From: Otis tarda
Taxonomy: Eukaryota; Chordata; Aves; Otidiformes; Otididae
Reading direction: 5' to 3'
DNA: 64,000 nucleotides
Assembly: GCA_026413225.1 (NCBI GenBank)
Contig: CM048557.1
Span: 68,376,987-68,440,986, forward strand
The notes below the pieces were generated by a model that worked only from the letters and a program-made list of their open reading frames with translations, did not search any database and was not told where the DNA came from. The translations under genes were made by a program, and so were the position numbers. Positions 1 through 52,420 of the stretch are shown here, piece after piece (the stretch's first letter is position 1; each line of letters opens with the position of its first letter).

Positions 1-33760
<33,760 letters not shown>

Positions 33761-35360
33761 GGATGCTTCCGGAGCTGGCTGCCTCTTCTCGGGACGAGAG
33801 GAGCCAGCCCGTTCCCTCCTGCGGGACGAGGCCGGACGCCGAGCCGCCGGGTCCCTGCTCGGCTGCCGGCCGGAGACGGGGAGGCAAAACGGGAAGGAAG
33901 AACCTGGCTTTTGGCCGCCTCTGCTCTCCGCCCTCCCGCGCTGTCCTGTGTGTGTGCGCGCTTCGCTGTTTAGCTCTTTTGGCTGATGAAGTACCTAGGT
34001 AGCCTGAGATGTTCCTCTGTGTCCGCTTTTAGGTTTGGTTTTATTGATTTGAGCCGGGGTTTGGGGGCAGAGTCGGGGGGGAGCGGTTTCGTCTCGTTCG
34101 GCAGAGCGCTTTCCCCTCCCGCGGGGCTGGCCGGACGGACCCCCGCCGCGGGAAAGCTTTCGCCCACGCCAGCCCCGTTCCGTCGCAGGATATTCCCTTC
34201 CCCTGTGGCCTTTCTCGCAGAGTGCCCTTGGTCACGTGTAGAGGTGGGTTCTGGATTACCAGTCAGTCTCCGTGTCCTTCCCAAAACGCCCAGCCCTCTC
34301 CGTCGTCCCCCCCCCAAGGCATTTCTGTGGGGCGCAGCCGTGTTCGGTGCCGAGCGCCCGCGCCGTGCTCTCCCCCGGCTCCCCGCAGCCCGGCACGCGC
34401 GCCGCAGCCATACGCCGGAGCCCTCGCCCGGCTCGTCGGAGATGAGTGTTTATTTTTTTACAGTTAAGCCTAGCCTTAAATACTACCCGACAGTGTCCTT
34501 CCGTTCACCGGAGAATCCGTTCCGCAGCGAGGGTCTGACGGGGAGCTCGGGGTCGGGGATGAGGGTGGGGACGGGGTCGGGGATGAGGATGGGGATGGGG
34601 AGGAAGGAGAACCGGCCACAGCCCTGCCACGCACTCAGGAATACGCGCCCGCTGCCCTGCCTGCTGCCGGCAGCAGTTCCCCCCTCAGCCCCCCGACTTG
34701 CTGGTAATTCAGAGGCAGGAGAGGAGCGGGGAGGTCGTGGGCGCCGTGCCCCCTGCCACCCCCCATTCCCGCACCCAGGGCACCTGCATGCACGTGGCCC
34801 CCCTCAACGCTTCGCTTTTCGGTCCCTCGCCGTCTCCCGGCGGGGCTGGGGGAGAGGCGGCGGTGTCGCTGCCGGCTGGGTGCCGGCGTGCCCAGCCTGG
34901 CCGCAGAGAACCCGGGATCGGGTGGGACGCTACGGGAGAACCGGTCCAGCAGAAAGACCAGTGTAAATAGCCCGTTCCCTTCCAGCGCGCCCTCCTCCGG
35001 GACGGTCCCCGTCGCTCCCTGGTTGCTCTCGTATTCAGTTTACCTAATTTATTTGGATGGGTGCTATCTTGTCGACTCAACACCGAGGAGTTTCTCTCAG
35101 CTGCAGGAGAGCCGTGTTGCGGGACAACGCCGAGCAGCTCTTTGGTGAATCCCTGACGAGCCCCCGTGGCCGGCTCACCCGGGGCTCCTCTCCCAGCCGT
35201 TATCCCCCGTTCTTTAGGATGCTCATGGTGCTTATTAGACCCCCCGTGATTGTAAGACGTCGTCCCCCCTGTACCGCGATGATCGCTGCATCCAGCCGCT
35301 GTACTGAAGAGAAGTGTCATGTTTGCTGTTCTAATAAAGGACTTTTCTGAGAGAAGGGCA
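33761..35360 (+). other. TRIM9 3' untranslated region
   Basis: About 1.6 kb of GC-rich sequence follows the stop and ends near the first good polyadenylation signal at 35333. It holds a short GGGGTCGGGGATGAGG-type tandem repeat at about 34545-34605. Open frames inside it (such as 33986-34966) have no family resemblance. Confidence 0.7.
35333..35338 (+). terminator. TRIM9 polyadenylation signal AATAAA
   Basis: The canonical hexamer in TTCTAATAAAGGAC is the first good match downstream of the TRIM9 stop in the right direction. The exact cleavage site is not determined. Confidence 0.7.
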
Positions 35361-36204
35361 GAGCTTCCCGGAGCGTCTCTGCGCCGCAAACAGCCCCCGG
35401 CTCCGGTTCCCGTGACGCGCTGCGTGTCCCTGCGCTGTCACCGCAGAGCACAGACAGAACTCGGTTCATGGGAGGGAGAGGGGGGCGCAGGAGACAGTTC
35501 TCCCAAGGGCTCGCTCTCCCGTTTTCTCCGGGGACCCAGGGCCAGAGGACACCCATCACCCGGGGAAGCGCCCCGTGCCGCTCGCCAGCCGCGTCCCCGC
35601 TCCGGCTTCCCGCAGAGCGACGCTGGAAGAGTCCCTTCGGGCCGCGCCGCGGGGCTCTGCCCTGCTCTTGGAGCGCTTTGCGTGGCACCGCGGCCCGGCT
35701 GCGATTTCCGCCCGCGTCGGAGGGCCGGTCCTGGGTGTCAAACACCCGCTCCGGCCCCTGGCTGCTCCGCATCTGGCGGCTACGGGCAAGGAAACCGTGG
35801 CGAGGCTTCCACCCAGACAACGATCCTTGCGTTGACCCTGTGAAAAATCAGGAAGATCATGCGTTTTGGGGTTTTTTTGGGCTGGTTCCTGAATCTTTTG
35901 GCTTCGCCAGCAGCTTGGTGCCGCTGGGTCCGGGCCAAGGTGACAAGTTGGGGTGGCTGGGCGAACCCCATCTGCGCCCCGAGTTTGGCTTTGGGGAACT
36001 GGGTGGGAAAGGCTGCGCGGGCCGTGGCTGGAGGAAGAGGAAGAGGAGTTGCGTGGCGCGCTCACGCCGGCCGTTCTCGGCCTCGGGAGGAAGCAGAGGC
36101 CGAGGGCACAGCGGGAACGGAGCCAGGAGGAGGCCGGGGCCCATCGTTTCCGAAACGGTCGTGGAAAAGGCAGGGAAAAGTGAGGAGGTGAGGGAAATGG
36201 CGGC
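35361..36204. other. TRIM9-PYGL intergenic sequence
   Basis: The DNA is GC-rich with no recognised gene. Confidence 0.5.
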
Positions 36205-37015
36205 AGGGGAGGGGGTGCAGGGGAAGGGGGTGCAGAGGGGGGTGCAGGGAATGGGATGTAGGGGAGGGGGTGCAGGGAAAGGGGGGTGCAGGGAATGGGA
36301 TGTAGGGGAGGGGGTACAAAGGTGGGGTGCAGGGGAAAGGGGGTGCAGAGGGGGCATGCAGGGAATGGGATGTAGGGGAGGGGGTGCAGGGGAAGGGGGA
36401 TGCAGAGGGGGGTGCAGGGAATGGGATGCAGGGGAGGGGGTGCAGGGGAAGGGGGATGCAGAGGGGTGCAGGGAATGGGATGCAGGGGAGGGGGTGCAGG
36501 GGAAGGGGGATGCAGAGGGGGGTGCAGGGAATGGGATGTAGGGGAGGGGGTGCAGGGGAAGGGGGATGCAGAGGGGGATGCAGGGAATGGGATGTAGGGG
36601 AGGGGTACAAAGGTGGGGTGCAGGGGAAAGGGGGTGCAGAGCGGGGTACAGGGAATGGGATGTAGGGGAGGGGGTGCAGGGGAAGGGGTGCAGGGAAGGG
36701 GAAGGGAGGGTGCGGGGGAGGGGAAGGTGCGGGGAGGGGTGCAGGGAATGGGGTGCAGGGGAAGGGGTGCAGGGGAAGTGGGTGACGGGTGGGGGGTGCA
36801 GGGAAGAGGAAGGGAGGGTGCGGGGAAGGGGAAGGTGCGGGGTGGGGTGCAGGGAATGGGGTGTAGGGGAGGGGTGCAGGGAATGGGGTGCAGGGGAAGG
36901 GGGTGACGGGTGGGGGATGCGGGGAAGGGGAAGGGAGGGTGCGGGGGAGAGTTAGGTGCGGGGTGGGGTGCAGGGGAGGGGTGCAGGGAATGGGGTTGCA
37001 GGGAAGGGGGGCGCA
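36205..37015 (+). repeat. G-rich minisatellite upstream of PYGL
   Basis: Unit length is near 56 bp, built from blocks such as GGGGTGCAGGGGAAGGGGG and GCAGGGAATGGGATG. The left half is regular and the right half more scrambled. The plus strand is almost pure purine with repeated runs of three to six G, so it could form G-quadruplexes. It gives rise to spurious proline-rich or glycine-rich open frames on both strands. It ends about 200 bases before the PYGL 5' exon. Confidence 0.93.
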
Positions 37016-37139
37016 GGGCAGCAGGGTGGGGTGGTGACACTCTCCATCCCGGCCGTGAGAGGGGCTTTTCCCTCCGGGACCGCTCGGACGAGCCCTGTCC
37101 CCGCCCCCCCCCGCACCGCCCCGGCAGCACGGAGCCCCG

Positions 37140-37290
37140 CCAGGCCGGGGGGCGGGGTTGTGCGGGGGGCGGGGCTATGCGGGGGGCGGGGTCGTGGGCG
37201 GGGCCGCCCCCATAAGCGCCGCCGGGGGGGTGCGGGGGGGGAAGCGGCCGCGCCCGGGACCGTTCCGCTGCGCTCCGCCCGGTGCAGGTG
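37140..37290 (+). promoter_or_regulatory. PYGL promoter and likely non-coding first exon
   Basis: Four or more GGGGCGGGG boxes lie at 37147-37204, followed by a weak CATAAG element at about 37210. A likely non-coding exon ends at the donor GGTGCAG|GTGAGC (gt at 37288-37289). It would splice to the acceptor CCCCCGCAG ending at 37757, eleven bases before the ATG. The transcription start is not determined. Confidence 0.6.
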
Positions 37291-37768
37291 AGCCCGCGGT
37301 GAGTGGGGGGGAACGCACGGCCACGCGTGTCCGTTCCCCGGCTCTGTGCTCCCCCCACGCCCCTCTGTGACCCCCGAGGCCACTGTCCCCAGGTTCCCTC
37401 CCCCCCGTGCACCCCGGGGGGGGGGGGTGGTGGTCCTCAGTGTCCCCCCTTTTTGCTCATTCCGGGGGTCTCCCCCTCCGTGCATCCCCGGGGTGTCGCC
37501 CCTTCGCACAGCCCCCCCCGCCCTGGTGCCGGTGGCCCACGGGACACCCCCTTCGTCCCCCCTTCCCCCCCCCCCCCCACGGGGCGGAAGGGCTCTGCTC
37601 CCGCCCCACGAGTGGGCGGCCCGCGGCATCAGCCCGGCCCAGCCGCCGTAGCTCAGCCCCGGGGGCGGGGGGGGGGGGGCAAAACCCCGATCCCTTTCCC
37701 CAAACCTCCACCCGTGACCACCTCGTGTCCCCCCCTCCCCGTGTCCCCCCCCCGCAGCCCACGCCGAG

Positions 37769-46857
<9,089 letters not shown>

Positions 46858-47040
46858 GGGTACGGCGCTGCCGGGGGACGCAAGCGCGCGCGGTGTACCA
46901 CCGTCTCTGCTGTCTAGGCTCCGTGTTGCTGCTGCTGGCTTTCCTACGGTCGGGGTTGGGGGGGGGGGGGAATTTTTATAACGTTGAGTGTCGTGCGGAA
47001 AGCGAAACCACGTCGCCCTGTTGCTTGCGTAGGCGCTAAA

Positions 47041-47046
47041 AATAAA
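47041..47046 (+). terminator. PYGL polyadenylation signal AATAAA
   Basis: It lies 184 bases after the stop, in GCTAAAAATAAAAGTG. This implies a short 3'UTR. Confidence 0.85.
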
Positions 47047-47343
47047 AGTGCTGCTGGAGTCCAAGGGGTTGTTTGAAGTCTAAAATTAGGCACCGGGCTC
47101 ACCTGCACCGAGGGTAACGCAGAAAAAAGGTGGGGGGGGGCCAAGCTGCGGGGCTCAGGGTGGGCGGCACAGCTGGGCACAGCTGTCTGAGCCCTCGCAG
47201 GCGACGCTGAAGCAGGACTTGGGGTGTAGCTCTCGCCCGTCTTGAGGCACGCAAGTGCTCCTGTCCCAGCAGGATCTCTGTCCCCCAACGTAACCTCCAG
47301 CATCCCCGAGGCGGCGGGTAATTTAGAAAGTTTCTCAGTAGTT

Positions 47344-47349
47344 TTTATT
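47344..47349 (-). terminator. ABHD12B polyadenylation signal AATAAA
   Basis: TTTATT on the plus strand, 92 bases past the minus-strand stop. It faces the PYGL signal, with about 300 bases between the two hexamers. Confidence 0.8.
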
Positions 47350-47440
47350 AGGTACAGCAGCAACTTCAGCGCCCCGAGGGCTTCCCGGCGCGGGTTTGAG
47401 GGAGCGGAGTGCTCGCGGTGGCCGCGCGCAGCGGCCGGCA

Positions 47441-47462
47441 TCACTGAACGTTCAAGAAGTCT
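47441..47462 (-). CDS. ABHD12B: ABHD12B terminal coding exon, 22 bp
   Basis: The acceptor is CTTCTTGCAG. With two bases from the previous exon it encodes KDFLNVQ and a TGA. The previous exon ends GTGAA|GTAAGT, and reading on without splicing would give a stop one codon later. The tail resembles the REFL-type ending of ABHD12. Confidence 0.85.
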
Positions 47463-50400
47463 CTGCAAGAAGACGCAATAAACCTTAACGCTGCGTCACC
47501 CACCGTCCCGTGCTGCTCCGCAGCCCCAGTCCTGATCCCTGGATCTGGGGCTGGGCTGGGGCAAAGAGGAGCGGGGGGCTGAGGGCCAAGGCTCGGTCTG
47601 TGCCCCCCAGTTTCCGCACTTACTTCACCAGAGCGGGCAGCTCGGGGTTGAAGGAGATGTAGTCGTGGCCCAGGCCCAGCTTTTCGGGAAAGGTGATGAA
47701 CTTCACCTTGGTTTTGTCCTTGTAGGCGCCATGTGCCGTCTCGAAGAGCTGCCGCGGGGTGGGGGCGCGGTTAGCGGCGTGCACAGGAGACCCCAACCCC
47801 CCTCTCCCTCCCCTTCAGCCTCCCCTAAATCCAGTCTAAACCAACGGCCACCCCTCTTCAATCCCGCGCGGAGGTGACGGTGGTCCCTACCTCTCGGCCC
47901 AGGCGCGGAGGCAGCACGGCGTCGTCTTCTGCGTGCAGGATGAGGAGCGGGCAGGCCAGCACCTTTACGCTGCGGGCAGCGAGCGCAGCGCCGAGGGGTC
48001 AGCCCCAAACCGCCAGACCCGCGCGAGCCTCCCTGGGTGCTGCTAAAACCCCCCCTCCAGCAACCCTGACCCCCTCCTGGGCGCTGCCATCCCAGCCCAT
48101 CAGTAGCCAAGGGATGCCCACGCTGCTTTGTAACCTTAAATCACCGACGCGGGGTGCTCAGGCTTCCAAAACACCCCTGAACCAGGTGGCTTTTGGCAAA
48201 TGCACCCCAAAACGCGGAGGGGAAAGGCCCTGCCGCCACAGCCCGCGTACGCCGCACCGCGGGTGGGACGCGAGCTCCAAAAAAAAGGGATGTTGCCTTG
48301 CGGACTTTGCTCGACAGTAATATTGACAGCTGCAGTTAGGCAAATAAAAAGCTGCTTTTAAGGCATGAGTAAGCCGGGCAAACACGAATAAGAGCGCGGG
48401 GACGGCGTGGTGTGGCGCGTCCAACCCGCCCCTCCTCGGCCAGCATCGTCCCCATCCCTGCGGGCACTCACTTCTCGTCGTTGCGGAAGAACATGTCCCC
48501 CCGAGCGAGCGAGTCCAAGATCAGGGACTCGAAACCCGGGAACTGGCGGTAGATCTGCCGGGGGGGAAAGAGTTACGGGGGGGGCTAAGCCGCGGTGTTG
48601 AGTGACGCATCCTTCCCCAGCCAGGGGTGCCGCTTTTGGGGGACCCCATGGGCAGAACCCCCCGCCCGTCGCTGCCGCGGGGACACCGCACGCAGAGCCC
48701 CCGCCGCGCTCACCTTGGTGATGGGGACGTGGGCGGCCGCCTCGCGGATGTTGGTGTAGGGCGACTCCAGGACCACAGCATCCACCTGCACCCCTGAGGG
48801 AACAGATTTGGGGGGGGCTGAGCAGAGAGCGATGGGGCTCCCCAGCTCCTCTGTGCCCCACAAAATCCGTTCAGGGGCACGCAGAGCCCCGGGGGGGGGA
48901 CGCCACGCTGGGTCTTACCTCGCTCCTCCTGCAGTTTCCTTGCGGCGTTCGTGGCAATTCTGTGAGAAGAGAGGTGGCGGTGAGGGGGAGCAGCTGCCAT
49001 GCTGCAGCGGGATGCGCAGCACCCTCAGACCCCCCCCCCGCCCCACCCCGGGCTTCGTCTGGTGGGTTTTGATTTGCAGGTGCCTCCACTGAGGAGCTGC
49101 TCCAACCCCTCGGTCCGTCCCCGGGTGGCACCGGTCCGGCAGCAGAGTCATGGCACCCGTGGGTGCACCCACGGGTGGCACCCGGCCCCGCACCTACCCC
49201 GTCCCCAGGGAGTGTCCCCAAAAGAGGATGCTGCTGTTCCCGCTCCGCGCTTTGGCCCAGTCGTAGAGCGCCAGGACGTCGGTGGTGAAGCCGCTCTCCG
49301 TGGGGTGCCCGCTGGAGTCCCCGTAGCCTGCGGGGGGGACACGGCGCAGCGTCACGGCCCGGGGTGGGACACCAGCCCTAGGGCGCGGTGGGGGGGGGGG
49401 ATCACACGAGAGGCGAGGGGGTGACTTTACCTCGGTAGTCGAGAGCCAGGACGTGGAAGTCGGCAGCCCCCATCGTCTGTCAGAGGAGTGGCACCGCGTT
49501 ACGTCCCGGGGTGGGGGGACACACCCCCAGGACCCCCGCCCCAGCGCGCCCAGGGTCCCTCTTGGGTCCCCAGAGCCAGCGTGAGCCTTGCCCCCAGCAG
49601 GTCCCAGTCCCTCCCACAGGGAACCACTTACCTTCAAGAACTGGATGCGGTGGCTCGCAGCCCTGACGGAAAAAATAAGATTAGAGCTCGGGGAGGGAGC
49701 CTCCCCTCCGGCACCGGTGCAGGCGAGGGACTGGGGTGACATTTTCCGGGAGGGGAGAGCCGGATGCTCGGGGTGGGTGGGTTTGGATGTTCCCCTTTAA
49801 CTCTATGGGCTTTTCCTCCACCTGTGGGGTCAGAAACCGCGGCAGCAGCCAGCGGCTCTGCGGGACCGGCCGCTGCGCCGAGTTTGCTAGTTCTCACCCC
49901 GGGAGAGGCACGCGCGCGGCCGCGGGTACTCGCCTGGTCCCCCCGTTGCCGTGCAGGTAGATGATCACGGGGTGAGCGTCGGCGAGCGCCTCCTCGTACC
50001 AGCGCCGGTCCTTGCCCCGCGCCTCGGCCTCTCTGCTGCCCGGCACCGTGTGCCTGGCGGAGGGGGCGGAGAGGGGTTACCCCGAGGGGGCTTCACCCCG
50101 GTGCGCCCACCCGGGATGCCGGGGCCGCCTCGCTCACCAGATGCCGACGGTGACGCCCGGCTCGGTGGCCAGGTACAGGCTGACGGTGTTGTTGAGCAGC
50201 AGCTCCGGCCGCTGAAGGTCCACGAAGAAGGGGAAGGGCACTGAGGGACAAATCGCAGCCGTCACGCCCATTTGTGTCGGGTTTTTTTTGGTTTTTTTTA
50301 TTAAATAATTTGCCTGGCAGCCAAGGACCGCGCAACGGCCGGCTCGGGGGAGCGGGGAGGCGAGCGCAGCCCTCTGCCACCTCCTCCCAGCCGAATTTCT

Positions 50401-52241
50401 CGCCCCGTCGACGCTGCGTGTGCCCAGATGTGTTGCAACGCCAGGCAGTAAACAGGGTCGGCGGCATGGCGTTATTACGGCTTGCAAAACACGAGGCGCC
50501 GACGGGAAAAGCTCCCTCCGCGCCTCCTCCGCAAGGAGTGGGGGTCGGACGGGCGCTGCCCGGTGCCACCCAGGTGCTGGGTGTGGGTGCACCCACTTTT
50601 TGGGGACCATCCCCCCACCCATCCTGCTGAATCTCTAGGTGCGGGGGGGCTCTCCTGCTTGGGACAGCCCCGGGGACACTCACGTAAGTTCAGGAAGACG
50701 AATTTGGTGAGCAGAGCGGGGAAGAGGCGGATGAGGAAGGGCACGGAGACGTAGAGGAGGAGCAGGACCAGGAGGAGGGCGCGCAGCCAAGGACGCCAGG
50801 CCCGCCGGTCCCTGCAAGACAGACACCCCATTAGCACGTCCCCTCCTGCTCCCCATTCCCAAACCCCAACCGTGACAGTCGGATACGGCGGCTTTTTCCC
50901 AACAGGGGCTCGAGGCGGACACGTGCACCCCCCTGGGGCCAGGAATGGGTTCCCCACGCAGGGGTTGTGCTTGGCTTTTGGGGATGAAGCCGAGGTGTGG
51001 GAGCAGCCCCGCCGCAACACGGCATCACGAGAGGCCATGGCTGGTGGGACGCGGTCACAGACGTGTCCCCAGGCCTGGCACCGAGGGCTTCTGCAATTCT
51101 CCAGGGACAAGGAGGAAAGTTGGGAAAGGGGCTCGGGGAGAAACCAGTCCCCAGAGCGACGTCCCCCAGTGCCACCAGTGCGACCGCTTCCCAGAGCATC
51201 CTGCTCCAAAAGGCTGAGGGATACATCCAGCCGCTCCGGGCCGTGCCCTCCGCAGCGAGCCAGCGGCCAGCCCCGAAGGGAAAACCAGGAGCTGCAGCTT
51301 GGCTGGCGTCACCGTCTCCCGCGAGCTGGCCGACGGGGAAACTAATCCAGGAGGGGAAACTAATCCAGGAGGCGAGGGATTGAGGGCAGAGGTTTCTGAC
51401 AGGCGTCCAAGCACAGCTTGCTGCTGCCAGCGCGTGCCCGGGGTCACCGTGGCGGCGGACCGAGCCCGTCGCCCGCCCTGGGGAGCGCTGCGAGACGCCG
51501 AGAAAGGGTCGCAAAGCGGGTGGTGGGACACGGTGGCACGGTCCCACCGGCACAGGGTGGCACCTTGTGCCGTGCTGGAGCTCCTGGAACGCTCCTCCAA
51601 GATTTCGGTCTGAGCGGACCCGCTGCAACGGGCCAGTGAGGCGCTCCCAGTCGCTGCGGTTAATTACGGGGTGCTGCTCTTGGGTCTCCACCCAACACCC
51701 AAACGCGGGGGCGAGCGCGCACACCCGCCCTTGCGCAATCCCCCCGCTGCAGGTGAGAACCGACGGCGAGGAGGGGGGGGACGAGGGGGACGCGCCCACC
51801 CAGGGGCACCTCTGCCAGCCGGCGGGGCGGCGGGCCACCGCACGGGGATGGCAAGGTGACGCGGGGGGCGCAGATGCAGCGTGGTGGCGGGGGCACGGCC
51901 AGGGGGTGGGATGGCAGTGGTGCCACGGGGACATGGGCATGGTAAGGGACCACGGAGGTGGCAGGGTGACGTGGGGACATGGCCGTGGTGTGAGATCACG
52001 GCTGTGGGGCAAGGAGAAACGGGGACACGGCCACGGCGTGGGATGGTGGGGGTGGCACGGGGACACGGCCACGGCGTGGGATGGCGGCGGTGGCAGCGTG
52101 CCGTGGGGACCCGGCTGCGAGGACACACGGTGGGGGGGGGACACGAGGGACCACTCACCGCTCCGGCCGGGCCGCGCCCGCCCTGCTCTCCGTCCGGTCG
52201 CCGCCGCCATCGCCGCCGCTCCGCTCCCCGCGTCGCCGCAT
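47441..52241 (-). CDS. ABHD12B: ABHD12B, alpha/beta-hydrolase domain protein (complete)
   Basis: A membrane-anchored serine hydrolase related to the lysophosphatidylserine lipase ABHD12; its own substrate is not established as far as I know. Coding exons, 5' to 3': 52241-52159, 50811-50684, 50240-50138, 50053-49934, 49662-49632, 49476-49431, 49327-49198, 48959-48919, 48793-48714, 48554-48472, 47969-47891, 47748-47624, 47462-47441. They total 1071 bases, 356 residues. I see one membrane helix (about residues 37-58, [13 protein letters not shown]), the oxyanion segment YLHGNGG, nucleophile elbow GHSLG (Ser210), HAEDD (Asp297 or 298) and His336 in LGLGHDY. The start at 52241 was chosen over the ATG at 52210 because only it enters exon 2 in the frame of the helix. 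Exon 4 ends in a GC donor (CAG|GCGAGT). Confidence 0.95.
51335..51370. repeat. Perfect 18 bp direct repeat, two units
   Basis: Both units read GGGGAAACTAATCCAGGA with no change. Confidence 0.9.
51885..52130. repeat. Degenerate minisatellite in ABHD12B intron 1
   Basis: Blocks such as CACGGGGACACGGCCACGG and CGTGGGATGGCGG recur about every 35 to 50 bases. It ends just inside the first donor site. Confidence 0.75.
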
Positions 52242-52420
52242 CCTCGCGCCGTCTGCCCGCGCGCCGCCGCTCAAGCCCCGCCCCGCCCAAGCCCCGCCCA
52301 CTTCTACGCACAACCCGCCACTCGCAGCCGCGCTGCCGCCAACGGGCCACGCCCCCTCCGGCGACAAGATACGCCCCTTCGGGCATCGCGGGCGGGGCCG
52401 TGGGAGCCACCGCGCCGTCA
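52159..52420 (-). promoter_or_regulatory. ABHD12B promoter and first exon, CpG-rich
   Basis: Dense CpG and GC boxes (CCCCGCCC at about 52278-52310) surround the start codon at 52241. No TATA box was seen. The transcription start is not fixed. Confidence 0.6.

Larger units (their letters stand above)
50812..52158 (-). other. ABHD12B intron 1
   Basis: It contains a perfect 18 bp duplication (51335-51352 and 51353-51370) and a degenerate minisatellite (51885-52130). A long open frame here has no family resemblance. Confidence 0.6.

Noticed and set aside
35556-37412. Minus-strand open frame of 618 codons, rich in proline and serine
   Set aside because: It is produced by the G-rich minisatellite read in reverse and overlaps the PYGL promoter. 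It has no domain and its repeats are DNA-level.
52159-52210. ATG at 52210 as the ABHD12B start
   Set aside because: It would enter exon 2 in the wrong frame and lose the membrane helix. The ATG at 52241 gives the right phase.
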